This document shows, one piece after another, positions 8,181-16,815 of a stretch of DNA of 64,000 bases (within the stretch, counting starts at the first letter, position 1; each line of letters begins with the position of its first letter). The translations under genes were made by a program, and so were the position numbers. Under the pieces are notes generated by a model. The model searched no databases. It was not told where the DNA came from and saw nothing but the letters and a program-made list of their open reading frames with translations. The stretch spans positions 1-64,000 of the forward strand of contig CAZZZL010000004.1 of the NCBI GenBank assembly GCA_964658655.1. The letters run 5' to 3'. This DNA comes from G963692885 sp964658655 (GTDB taxonomy: Bacteria; Acidobacteriota; Terriglobia; Terriglobales; Acidobacteriaceae).

Positions 8181-9748
8181 TGGCAACGTATCCTCCACCG
8201 TATTCTCCACGCGAACAGGCCCGCGCACAGGTCCGTGCCCAGCGCGATGCTTACCGGGCGCAGCGTGACTATCTGCGTGCGCAGCGGCGCCCCTCGATTG
8301 TCCGTCCGCTCATCTGGATCACCATCGGCGTACTGGCGCTGCTGATCGAGACGGGGAAAATCAGCGGCGCAGCTTTCTGGGAGTGGTACATCCGCTGGTG
8401 GCCGCTGCTGCTCATCGGGCTCGGCGTTTTGTCGCTGGGCGAATGGTGGCTGGAGCGCGATCAGCCCTACGGAAGCCGGCGTATCGGCGGCGGCATTATT
8501 TTCCTGATCATTATCCTGGCGATTGCCGGTTCCGCTTCGCACCACGTTCGCGATAACCGGGGCTGGCAGTGGTTCCAGACGCAGAGTGACGGCGACGATT
8601 TCTCCTTTCACATGTTCGGCCAGGAGCATGATGCAGACGTGACCCTCGACCAGGCGATTCCTGCAAATGCATCGATCCGCATTCGCAATCCGCATGGCGA
8701 CATTCTTCTCTCGACCTCCACCGACGCGCGGATACACGTAGCCTCGCATGATGTCGTCTACGCCTCGTCTGACAAGGAAGGCAACCGGCAGCTGGAGCGC
8801 GTCGCGCCGAAGCTCAACGTCTCCGGCTCGATGGTATCGATCGAGGCTGCCGACATCAGCGGAGCCCACGCTGACCTGACGGTGAGCGTACCTGAAGGTG
8901 CGGCACTCGACCTGGACGCCGGGCATGGCGACGTCAGTGTCGACGGCAGCAAGGGTGCAGTGAAAGTCAACTCCGGCCACGGCGATGTGAAGCTGGACAA
9001 CCTGGCTGCGACAGCCTCCACGCACATGAGCAAGGGTGACTTCAGCGGTCACAACATTGCCGGCACGGTTGCCATTGACGGACGTATGGACGACGTCACC
9101 CTGACGGACATCAAGAGCGACGTCTCACTCAATGGAGACTTCTTCGGCAACATGCATCTGCAGAACATTACCGGCCCCCTCAACCTGCATTCGAGCCGTA
9201 CGGATATTACGATCGCCAGCGTGGCAGGCGACCTGACACTCGACTCAGGTGATCTGAATTTCAAGAACGTGACCGGACCGGTGCGTGTCGTCACTCGCTC
9301 AAAAGATGTTGAGGCGACCTCGGTTCATGGCCCGGCTCACATAGAAAATAGTAATGGCGACATTACCCTGAGCGTGCTGGCGCCGCTGGGCGACATCGAG
9401 ATCCATAACGACAACGGGGCCATCGATCTGACGCTGCCGGCGAAGGCTGGTTTCAACCTCGAGGCATCGACTTCGGACGGTGATCTGTCGAACGACTTCG
9501 ATGTCGCCACTACCGGCTCCGATGACAAGCACACAGCGAACGGCAGGGTCGGCGCAGGTGGCCCGCGCGTTTCTGTCACCTCGAATCACGGGGATGTGCA
9601 TATCAAGAAGGCGGGTTCGGTCGCGGCTTCCGCAGATTCCTCAGACTCAGACGATAACGTCACGCCACCCACCCCGCCAAAGCCGCCGAAGGGTGCACGG
9701 CATCTGCACTCTTCGACTACGGATGAGCCACAGCCGACGGTGCAGTAG
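8180..9748 (+). CDS. Membrane-anchored DUF4097 beta-repeat protein
   Basis: A 522-residue protein. Residues 1-40 are basic (many Arg/Gln). Three hydrophobic segments follow at about 44-125 (PLIWITIGVLALLIE; WPLLLIGLGVLSLGEWW; GGGIIFLIIILAIAG). The remaining ~390 residues are a DUF4097-type right-handed beta-helix or beta-repeat, seen as recurring G-D-[IV] turns (NPHGDILLS, GHGDVSVDGS, GHGDVKLDN, SNGDITLS, NHGDVHIKK). The C-terminus is Pro/Ser/Asp-rich. It is the last gene of the sigma operon. DUF4097 proteins often sit with LiaF/PspC-like stress proteins, so an envelope-stress role is likely. The 3' end overlaps the convergent cmk gene by 32 bp, and no terminator is visible between them. Confidence 0.82.
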   Translation: MATYPPPYSPREQARAQVRAQRDAYRAQRDYLRAQRRPSIVRPLIWITIGVLALLIETGKISGAAFWEWYIRWWPLLLIGLGVLSLGEWWLERDQPYGSRRIGGGIIFLIIILAIAGSASHHVRDNRGWQWFQTQSDGDDFSFHMFGQEHDADVTLDQAIPANASIRIRNPHGDILLSTSTDARIHVASHDVVYASSDKEGNRQLERVAPKLNVSGSMVSIEAADISGAHADLTVSVPEGAALDLDAGHGDVSVDGSKGAVKVNSGHGDVKLDNLAATASTHMSKGDFSGHNIAGTVAIDGRMDDVTLTDIKSDVSLNGDFFGNMHLQNITGPLNLHSSRTDITIASVAGDLTLDSGDLNFKNVTGPVRVVTRSKDVEATSVHGPAHIENSNGDITLSVLAPLGDIEIHNDNGAIDLTLPAKAGFNLEASTSDGDLSNDFDVATTGSDDKHTANGRVGAGGPRVSVTSNHGDVHIKKAGSVAASADSSDSDDNVTPPTPPKPPKGARHLHSSTTDEPQPTVQ

Positions 9749-10439
9749 CCAGGCGCGCCGCGACGATCGCTTCAGCCTTGGCGATCACTTCATCCAGCGT
9801 CAGTTCGGTTGAATCAATGATGATAGCGTCGGCCGCGGGTCGCAGGGGTGAATCTGCGCGATTGCGGTCACGCTCATCGCGTTCACGCATCTCTTTCAGA
9901 ATCGCGTGAGAGGTCTGCTGGGACTCTGACTCTGCATTCTGCGTGTAGCGGCGTTCACTGCGGCTTTCCGGCGAGGCGTCCAGATAAATCTTGACCTGCG
10001 CGTAGGGAAAAACCGCTGTCCCGATGTCGCGGCCTTCCATGACCACGCGGCCATTCGCGCCCATCTCTCTTTGCAAAGAAACGAGCCAGCGGCGCACGGC
10101 GGGATGCACGCTGACACGCGAGGCCGCAGCCGTGACATCGGGTGCCCGCAGGTCGGCGGTTACGTCCGCGCCGTCGAGCAGCACACGATTGCCCGCGCTG
10201 CCTGGCTGCAGCGCTATGCTTGTCGTTGCCAGCAGCGGCTCAAGCTGGGCAGCATCGTCGGGCGACGCGCCGGACTGGATGGCTTTGAGCGCGAACGCCC
10301 GGTACATCGCGCCGGTTTCAAGATTCAACAGGCCAAAGTGCGCTGCGAGGTGTGCGGCCAGCGTGCTCTTACCGGCTCCCGCAGGTCCGTCAATCGCAAT
10401 GACCAGGTGAGCGGGTGAGGTAGGAAGCCCCTCGCTCAT
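9717..10439 (-). CDS. cmk: Cytidylate kinase
   Basis: A 240-residue (d)CMP kinase that phosphorylates CMP and dCMP with ATP in pyrimidine nucleotide salvage and synthesis. The P-loop IDGPAGAGKST is at about residues 15-25, followed by LETGAMYRAFAL (NMP-binding). VMEGRDIGTAVFP is the conserved cmk motif (about 134-146), and YLDASPESRSERR is the lid region. The length fits the family (about 225-240). The ATG at 10439 overlaps the stop of the upstream winged-helix gene as ATGA, so the two are probably co-translated. It converges on the DUF4097 gene with a 32-bp overlap. Confidence 0.95.
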   Translation of the reverse strand: MSEGLPTSPAHLVIAIDGPAGAGKSTLAAHLAAHFGLLNLETGAMYRAFALKAIQSGASPDDAAQLEPLLATTSIALQPGSAGNRVLLDGADVTADLRAPDVTAAASRVSVHPAVRRWLVSLQREMGANGRVVMEGRDIGTAVFPYAQVKIYLDASPESRSERRYTQNAESESQQTSHAILKEMRERDERDRNRADSPLRPAADAIIIDSTELTLDEVIAKAEAIVAARLATAPSAVAHP

Positions 10440-12802
10440 GCGTCATCTCTCTTCGGCTTACGCGTCGGTGGACGCATGCCACCAGGACGCGATGAGCCGG
10501 GACGGCCACCGGAAGGACGTGAACCTCCTGGTCGCGGACTGCTGCTGCCCGGGCGTGGGCCACCGGGACGACCTGTTCCTCCAGGATTACGGCCCGGCGA
10601 TCCTGGACGACTGCCAGGGCGCGCCGGAGGACGTCCTGAAGAGCGACCTGCGCCCCCGCTGAACGAGCCACCCGAGGACGGACGGCCTGACGAAGGGCGG
10701 GATGAGGATGGACGGCCCGGGCCACGGCCTTCAGAAAGACTGCGTCCCCCGAATGACGGGCGTCCAGCCGAAGGTGGTCGGCCTGACGACGGACGACCTG
10801 CAGATGGCGGTCCATCTCGGCGGGTGAAGCTGCCCGACGGACGAGACGGTCTGCCCGAGCCTGGACCCGGTCCTCCTGAGTTGGGCCTGCCAGAACTGGG
10901 GCGGCCTGAACCTTCCCGGCGCGGGAAAGATGAACGGCCTCCTGCTGGTCGTTCACGGCTGTCGGGACGTGGCCTGTCACCATCGGGACGCGGATGGAAT
11001 GGACGATCGCTGGCCGGACGCGGACGGAAGGGACGGTCCCCTGCTGCAGCAGGCTTGCCTTGAAAGGGTGGTCGCGACGAACCTTCTCGCGGGGTAAAGG
11101 GGCGTGGCGTAAAGGGACGGCCTTCACCGCCGGATCTCTCGGGACGAGGCCTGTCTCCCCCAGTACGGGGACGGAAGGGGCGGTCACCGCCTGGACGAGG
11201 CCGATCGCCGTCGGAACGGGGGCGGAAGGGACGATGACTCCCACCCGCCGGCTTCCCGCGGAATGGAGGACGCGATGAACCTTCGCGCGGTGTGAATGGC
11301 CGGGGCGAATACGGGCGATCGCCTGTGCGCGGCTTGTCATCGCCTGTGCGGGGACGGAAGGGACGATCGCTGCCTGGCTGGGGACGATCTCCATCGCCAC
11401 GAGGACGGAAAGGACGATCGCTGGCACCGGCCGGTTTGCCGCGAAATGGGGGGCGCGCGCCTTCGCGTGGCGCAAACGGTCTGGCTCCGGAGGGACGCGG
11501 CGTAAACGGTCGGCCTGCGCTTGCAGACCTGTCGAAGCTGGGACGATCCGCACCGCTGTCTCCTTCGCTCCGGCGGAACGGTGGACGGCTCGACGTGCCG
11601 CGCGCGCGATCTCCAAAAGACGGCCGGGCGGGACGCGAGGACCCTCCTGCGCCAAAGCGGGACGGACGCGATGCGCCTCCCTCGCGGCTTCCAGTGTCGC
11701 GGCCCGTGTCACGGCGCGGTGCCCCGCTGCGGGTTGGCCGATCCGTGCCGGTACGTGGACGATCGGAGAACGCAGCACGACGAGGACGATCGGTACCCGT
11801 TTCGCCGCGACGTTCGCTGTAAGTTCTGGGGCTGGTGTCTTCTGTCTTCTCGTCCACCTTGCCGTCGTCTTTGGTCTTGTTGAGCATGCGCTCACGGTAA
11901 GCGCTGCGACCCATGAACGCCGGCTTTTCGGTCGCAGTCGTCTCGGCTACTGCTTCCGGCATCTCCGGCAGAGTTCCCTCCACAAACAGGAACGTCTGAG
12001 CATCCATCGACAGTGTTTTCAACTGGCGGGTTGCGCCCAGACCGCGGATCACATCGCGCAGACGGGATCGAGAAGCCACTGGCGAAAGGAAGGCTTCAAC
12101 ATCCTCGGCCGTCGCTGTCAGCACGGATTGCACATAGTCGGACACAAGCCGAGAAAGGGCGGTTGATTGTGACATGGTGCCGCCCTTCGCCATCTCCTTT
12201 TTGTGCGTAACGGAAAGGATCTCCCAGTGGGAAGGCTCGCCGCCGGGCTGTGGCAGAGGGGCAACGCGCAGGTTCTGCCAGAGCTCAGAGAGGCCGCGGA
12301 TGGTCGCAGCCTCGGTCAATTCATGGCCCAGCTGTTCGCGAATCTCGGTCGCCGTCAGTACGCCTTCACGCTCGAGCAGCTTCCAGATTTCCACCGCCAG
12401 CGGTGACACTTTACCCGGGCCGGTGCGCGATGGCGGTTTCTTCCAGTTGCGGTCTGCCTGGAGTGCGGCAAGATGGGCCAGGGCGGAGGTCACGATCAGG
12501 AAGTCCGGCTGCTCTCCGGGCGTTCCGAACAGGTTGAGCGGCACAACGAACCCCTCGACGACCAGGCGTCCGAGAAAGTCGTGTGCCTGTTGAATCGTTT
12601 CCTGCGGCGGCGTTGCACTGGAGTTGCCCAGGACCGCGCCGACGAACGAAGGAGCAGGCGCGAGGATTTGCGTCTTGCGGGGCAGGTACAGGCAGAGCTC
12701 CATGCGCTCGAGCCAGGCTTTGGCGTCGTCGAGCGTGAGAATGGGCTGGGCGTCTTCGCGCCAGTGCGCGGCACGGGCCGACGCGAGTTGATCTGGTGTC
12801 AC
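10436..12802 (-). CDS. Winged-helix protein with a giant Arg/Pro/Gly-rich disordered tail
   Basis: A 788-residue two-part protein. The first ~310 residues are folded and helical, with winged-helix-like stretches (LAVEIWKLLEREGVLTATEI; YLPRKTQILAPAPSFVGAVL), loosely like YcaQ/HTH_42-type DNA-binding proteins. From about residue 305 to the end, roughly 480 residues are low complexity: repeats of DRPFRPR, RPPFRGKPAG, RPFTPREGSSR and, near the C-terminus, SGRPSSGRP and PGG-SRP units. It looks like an RGG/RPF-box nucleic-acid-binding tail. The GTG at 12802 has AGAAGGA five bases upstream, so I prefer it to the ATG at 12928, which has no site. The frame is real: strict reading-frame continuity over repeats and an ATGA overlap with cmk. 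Function is unknown; an RNA or DNA chaperone role is inference. Confidence 0.72.
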   Translation of the reverse strand: MTPDQLASARAAHWREDAQPILTLDDAKAWLERMELCLYLPRKTQILAPAPSFVGAVLGNSSATPPQETIQQAHDFLGRLVVEGFVVPLNLFGTPGEQPDFLIVTSALAHLAALQADRNWKKPPSRTGPGKVSPLAVEIWKLLEREGVLTATEIREQLGHELTEAATIRGLSELWQNLRVAPLPQPGGEPSHWEILSVTHKKEMAKGGTMSQSTALSRLVSDYVQSVLTATAEDVEAFLSPVASRSRLRDVIRGLGATRQLKTLSMDAQTFLFVEGTLPEMPEAVAETTATEKPAFMGRSAYRERMLNKTKDDGKVDEKTEDTSPRTYSERRGETGTDRPRRAAFSDRPRTGTDRPTRSGAPRRDTGRDTGSREGGASRPSRFGAGGSSRPARPSFGDRARGTSSRPPFRRSEGDSGADRPSFDRSASAGRPFTPRPSGARPFAPREGARPPFRGKPAGASDRPFRPRGDGDRPQPGSDRPFRPRTGDDKPRTGDRPYSPRPFTPREGSSRPPFRGKPAGGSHRPFRPRSDGDRPRPGGDRPFRPRTGGDRPRPERSGGEGRPFTPRPFTPREGSSRPPFQGKPAAAGDRPFRPRPASDRPFHPRPDGDRPRPDSRERPAGGRSSFPRREGSGRPSSGRPNSGGPGPGSGRPSRPSGSFTRRDGPPSAGRPSSGRPPSAGRPSFGGRSLSEGRGPGRPSSSRPSSGRPSSGGSFSGGAGRSSGRPPARPGSRPGSPGRNPGGTGRPGGPRPGSSSPRPGGSRPSGGRPGSSRPGGMRPPTRKPKRDDA
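10442..11890 (-). repeat. Degenerate repeat tract encoding the Arg/Pro/Gly-rich tail
   Basis: About 1.45 kb of GC-rich, imperfect short tandem and interspersed repeats inside the winged-helix gene. Recurrent units encode DRPFRPR, GDGDRP, RPPFRGKPAG and SSGRPSSG. Repeats keep the reading frame while varying at third positions, which points to selection on the protein rather than recent slippage. The repeat bias also keeps long frames open on the opposite strand, which are not genes. Confidence 0.7.
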
Positions 12803-12976
12803 TTGAATCCTTCTTTCGAGATCGCGGGCATTCAACAGTGAATCGGTATCAACAGGACGATTCAGGACCAAAAACCTGTAATTCAGCCTGGCCCGAACCT
12901 CAGCGAGCAAACATGCAGTTCCCTCCACAACGGTCGGGATGACAAATTCAGTCTGGATGAGGCGTTCTGCGGGGCT

Positions 12977-14905
12977 CTAGATGCGGTGGAATGCCTTCTG
13001 TATCTCTTTCCAAGAATACCGCAAGACGATGGGCCGGCCATGGGGACAGCTGGTAGGATGCTCGGTTTTCGCCAATTCAGCCAGCAGCCACTCCATGCGC
13101 GCGGGATCGAGCGGAGTGTTTACTTTAATGGCCGAATGGCAGGCAATCGACGCCGCGACCCGGGTGCGGACGGCCTCGAGGTTCTCTGATTGCTCCTCCC
13201 GCTCGCATTGCTCGAGCACCTCCATCAACATGCGTTCGAGTTCCCGGCCTTCAAGGCCGAGCGGCGACGCTTTGATTGCCAGGGTGCGCGGCCCGAACGG
13301 TTCGGCCTCGAAACCATTCCGGTCGAGTTCGGCAGCGATCTGGGCAAACTGGATCATCTGCGCCGGCGTAAGCTCGATCAGCATCGGCATCAGCAAACGC
13401 TGGCGCTGCACCTTTTCGACCTTGCGTTCGCGCAGGACTTTTTCGAACAGTACGCGTTCATGGGCTACATGCTGATCGATGATCCAGAGACCTTCCTCAT
13501 TGGTCGCCAAGATGAAAGATTCCCGGAGCTGGCCGAGGGCTTTCAGCGTTCCCAGAGTCTTGAGGGTCGCCGCGTCTTCATCTTCGTGTGCGGTCTCAGT
13601 CGTAGGAACGGGCCTGCTGTCGGTTTCACCAACGATGTCCGATGGAGCAAAGTCGAGTCTGACAGCGACAGGGGCTATCGGCGGCGGAGCCAGCTCGAAG
13701 CTGTTCGTCTCCGCGAACGAGGGCGGATTCTCGCTTTCGCGTGCAGCATCTTCAAGTTCTGAAAGGCTGGGCGAAATGTGTGCACCGAGCGATGGACTCG
13801 CATGCGGATTGGTCTCAAGAGCAGCGTTGAAGCTCATTGCCGGCCGCGCCCACACCAGCTTGGTCCGGATGTTGTCACGCACAAAATCGTGCACCACGCT
13901 GGGCTGCCGAAAACGCACCTCGGTCTTCGCCGGATGCACGTTCACATCGACCTCGCCGGGCGGCATCTCGAGAAAAAGCAGCACCACCGGGAACGATGTA
14001 GGCGGCATGATGTTGCGATAGGCCTCGGTAATGGCGTGGATCAGGACGCGTTCGCGAACTAGGCGCGCATTCACGAATGAGTACATCGAATTGCGATTCA
14101 GCTTCTGCAGCTCCGGCTTGGAGATAAAGCCGTGCATGCGCAGATGGCCGGGTTCGGGCGCTGTGTAACTGGCATCACGCTTCCAGGGCGGCGGCTCCGG
14201 CAGACCAATGCGGTCGAGGTTGATTTCAGCCGCGATCGGGATCAGCTGATCGAGTGTCTCCCTGCCGAAGATCTGGTAAATGCGCTCAGAAAGCTGCGCG
14301 ACCGGGGGCGCGATCAGCAACGCATGCGTGGCCGAATGCAGCTCGAAATGCTTATCCGGATGAGCGAGCGCATAATTCGTCACCAAAGCAGTGACGTGTG
14401 ACAGTTCTGTCGTTTCCGCCTTGAGAAATTTGCGCCGTGCGGGCGTGTTGAAGAACAGGTCGCGAACCGCAATCATTGTGCCCGGCGGCATGCCGGCCTC
14501 ACCGACCCGATGCATCTTGCCGCCAACGATTTCGAGGCTGGTACCGGCTGCGTCTTCCGCCGTGCGCGTCGCCAGCTCCAGCCGCGATATGGAGGCGATC
14601 GATGGCAGCGCTTCGCCACGAAAACCCAGCGTCGAAATGGTGAGCAGGTCGCTCGAGGTGCGAACTTTCGACGTCGCGTGGCGTTCGAAGGCGAGCAGCG
14701 CATCGTCTTTCACCATGCCGCTGCCGTTGTCGGTGATGCGGATCAATTTGCGACCGCCGCCTTCGACTTCTATACGGATGCGCGTCGCTCCCGCGTCGAT
14801 TGCGTTTTCAAGCAATTCCTTGACGACCGAGGCCGGACGATCGACCACCTCACCAGCGGCAATCTGGTTGGCAACGAGGTCGGAGAGGATGCGTATCTGT
14901 CCCAC
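12977..14905 (-). CDS. mutL: DNA mismatch repair protein MutL
   Basis: A 642-residue MutL of the endonuclease type. The N-terminal GHKL ATPase is intact: VVKELLENAIDAGATRI (motif I), ITDNGSGM (motif II), TLGFRGEALPSIASI (motif III). The transducer domain contains SMYSFVNARLVRE and VDVNVHPAKTEVRF. A variable acidic linker follows. The C-terminal dimerisation and nuclease domain has DQHVAHERVLFEKV, matching the DQHA-x2-E-x4-E metal motif with Val for the first Ala, plus ACHSAIKVN and SCPHGRP. The enzyme should therefore nick DNA itself, as expected in bacteria lacking MutH. The ATG at 14905 is the conserved MutL start. A 174-bp gap separates it from the winged-helix gene. Confidence 0.96.
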   Translation of the reverse strand: MGQIRILSDLVANQIAAGEVVDRPASVVKELLENAIDAGATRIRIEVEGGGRKLIRITDNGSGMVKDDALLAFERHATSKVRTSSDLLTISTLGFRGEALPSIASISRLELATRTAEDAAGTSLEIVGGKMHRVGEAGMPPGTMIAVRDLFFNTPARRKFLKAETTELSHVTALVTNYALAHPDKHFELHSATHALLIAPPVAQLSERIYQIFGRETLDQLIPIAAEINLDRIGLPEPPPWKRDASYTAPEPGHLRMHGFISKPELQKLNRNSMYSFVNARLVRERVLIHAITEAYRNIMPPTSFPVVLLFLEMPPGEVDVNVHPAKTEVRFRQPSVVHDFVRDNIRTKLVWARPAMSFNAALETNPHASPSLGAHISPSLSELEDAARESENPPSFAETNSFELAPPPIAPVAVRLDFAPSDIVGETDSRPVPTTETAHEDEDAATLKTLGTLKALGQLRESFILATNEEGLWIIDQHVAHERVLFEKVLRERKVEKVQRQRLLMPMLIELTPAQMIQFAQIAAELDRNGFEAEPFGPRTLAIKASPLGLEGRELERMLMEVLEQCEREEQSENLEAVRTRVAASIACHSAIKVNTPLDPARMEWLLAELAKTEHPTSCPHGRPIVLRYSWKEIQKAFHRI

Positions 14906-15055
14906 GGTCTTACGTTAAAGCATTTCCGCATTCCCTCGTTGGGACTGCATTGCTGGTCAAATTGCAACTTTGAAGAGTACATACAGGTTTTCGTCCGTAG
15001 ACTGGACCTATGCAGACTGGCATGCAGGGGGAGAGGCCAAGGTTGCCGACGCGAC

Positions 15056-15085
15056 GCGGCCCTGCGTCGACAGGGCCGCATTTTT
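15056..15085 (+). terminator. Hairpin plus T-run between mutL and pyk, plus-strand polarity
   Basis: A perfect 9-bp GC-rich stem (15056-15064 with 15071-15079) and a 6-nt loop are followed by A and five Ts (15081-15085) on the plus strand. Both flanking genes are on the minus strand, where the hairpin has no T-run. It may stop an unannotated plus-strand transcript, or act as a U-less stop after pyk. The 250-bp spacer from 14906 to 15156 holds nothing else I can name. Confidence 0.55.
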
Positions 15086-15156
15086 CATGAAAAGAAGAGA
15101 GGGAACTCACCTGATCGCGCTTCAATCAGTGCGCGCAGCACCGAGGTGATTCCGAA

Positions 15157-16677
15157 TCAGGCATGGACTGGTTCCGGCGTCTGTTTCACCGTTTTAGTGG
15201 CATCCGGCAGCTGGTCGCCGGTGACATGCAGCCGCAGAAAGTTCGTCGAACCAGACAGTGTACGAGTGCCCGCGACGATACCGAGAATGTCGCCCTTTTT
15301 CACATGACCGGCGTCTTCCAGAAGATGCTCTGCGATGGTCACCATCTGCTCCGTGGTCGTGAGTTTGGGACAGAGAATGGCCTGTACTCCCCACAGCAGT
15401 GGCATACGGTTGATGACCCGCTCAGAACTGCTGAGCGCAAAGATGGGCGGCTTTGGGCGGTATTTTGAAAGCTGGCGTGCAGTCGTTCCTGTCTCGGTAA
15501 ATACGGCAACAGCAGCGATATTGAGGTCTTCTGTTGCATGCGCCATGGATTCACAGATGGTCTCTGCAATGGACAGGCGGACGCGCGAAGAATGTGGAGT
15601 GGCCAGCGGCGCAAGCTGCAATTGCTCTTCTGTTTCGACAACAATCCGGGCCATCATCCGGACAGCCTCTACCGGATACTTGCCGGCGGCTGATTCAGCC
15701 GAGAGCATGACCGCATCCGATCCGTCATAAACAGCATTGGCGACGTCGCTCGCTTCGGCACGAGTGGGCCGGGGATTTTCGACCATCGATTCGAGCATCT
15801 GCGTAGCCGTAATGACTGGCTTGCGATACTCGGCGGCGCGACGGATCACCAGCTTCTGGATGGCAGGCACTTTCTCCGGCGGCACTTCCACGCCGAGATC
15901 GCCGCGGGCGACCATCACGCCATCCGCCACTTCAAGGATGCTGTCGAGATTCTCAATGGCCTGCGGTTTTTCGAGCTTGGCGATGATCCAGACATCGCCG
16001 CCATGCTGAGCGATCTTCTCTTTCACGACACTGACATCTTCAGCAGTGCGCACGAAGGAAAGGGCGATGGCATCGACTTTGGCTTCCATACAGAAAACCA
16101 GGTCGATCTCGTCTTTTTCTGTCAGCGACGGAACTTTAACGGGGATGCCCGGCAGGTTGATGCCTTTGAATTCGCCAAGGGTACCGCCATTGATGACCAG
16201 GCACTCCACGTCATCTCCCTGGACAGAGACGACGTGCAGCTCGATCAGGCCATCGGAGAGCAGCAGGCGTGAGCCGGGTTCCAGGTTCTCCGCCAGAGTC
16301 GGGAAGACGGTGCTGATCATGTCGACCGTGCCGGGGATGTCACGCGGCGTAATGATGAGTTTCTGGCCTGTCTCCAGGTGGATTGGCGTCTTGTCTTTCA
16401 GGCGGCCGGTGCGAATCTTGGGACCCTGCAGATCACCCAGAATGCAGATGACCCTGCCCTCTTCCTTGGCGACTTTCCGGACCATCTGGATCAGTTCGAG
16501 CTTCTCGGGATGAGTGCCGTGTGAAAAATTGAGGCGGGCCACGTCGAGGCCGGCGCGGACCAGCTCGCGGAAGACATTTTCACTGCGGGACGACGGTCCC
16601 AGGGTCGCGACAATCTTGGCGCGGCGTTGCGTTGCGGTCGAGGTGATTCCCGTATGGTCCACTACTGTAAAGCTCAT
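15157..16677 (-). CDS. pyk: Pyruvate kinase
   Basis: A 506-residue pyruvate kinase that converts phosphoenolpyruvate and ADP to pyruvate and ATP, the last step of glycolysis. The N-terminus has AKIVATLGPSSRS and ARLNFSHGTHPEKLELI. The family signature WIIAKLEKPQAIENL lies near residue 220 with the catalytic Lys, followed by VMVARGDLGVEVPPEKVP and TATQMLESMVENPRPTRAE. The B domain and the C-terminal domain (IAAVAVFTETGTTARQLSKY) are complete. The ATG at 16677 is preceded by a G-rich stretch. It is flanked by a YihY-type gene upstream in the same direction, with a 138-bp gap. Confidence 0.96.
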   Translation of the reverse strand: MSFTVVDHTGITSTATQRRAKIVATLGPSSRSENVFRELVRAGLDVARLNFSHGTHPEKLELIQMVRKVAKEEGRVICILGDLQGPKIRTGRLKDKTPIHLETGQKLIITPRDIPGTVDMISTVFPTLAENLEPGSRLLLSDGLIELHVVSVQGDDVECLVINGGTLGEFKGINLPGIPVKVPSLTEKDEIDLVFCMEAKVDAIALSFVRTAEDVSVVKEKIAQHGGDVWIIAKLEKPQAIENLDSILEVADGVMVARGDLGVEVPPEKVPAIQKLVIRRAAEYRKPVITATQMLESMVENPRPTRAEASDVANAVYDGSDAVMLSAESAAGKYPVEAVRMMARIVVETEEQLQLAPLATPHSSRVRLSIAETICESMAHATEDLNIAAVAVFTETGTTARQLSKYRPKPPIFALSSSERVINRMPLLWGVQAILCPKLTTTEQMVTIAEHLLEDAGHVKKGDILGIVAGTRTLSGSTNFLRLHVTGDQLPDATKTVKQTPEPVHA

Positions 16678-16815
16678 CCATCCCCCGAAGTCCGCAATGC
16701 TGGGTAGATGCAGCGGACTCCCGCACCATTCTAGTGCAGCGGAAGCATCCTTGTGGAGACGTTGCCGGGAAAGGCAATGGTCCGTGACGAAATCTGGCGG
16801 ACTCGTCCGGCGAGC

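Noticed and set aside
10476..11822. Long plus-strand open frames (10476-11063, 11292-11822) opposite the Arg/Pro/Gly tail
   Set aside because: They mirror the GC-rich repeats of the minus-strand gene, have no ribosome-binding site and no family signature.
10442..11890. Repeats considered as a possible CRISPR array
   Set aside because: The units are irregular, in-frame and protein-coding, with no unique spacers between identical repeats.
10390..11895. A 501-residue minus-strand frame overlapping the repeat tail
   Set aside because: It is in the wrong frame relative to the coupled winged-helix gene and its composition is a frame-shifted copy of the repeats.
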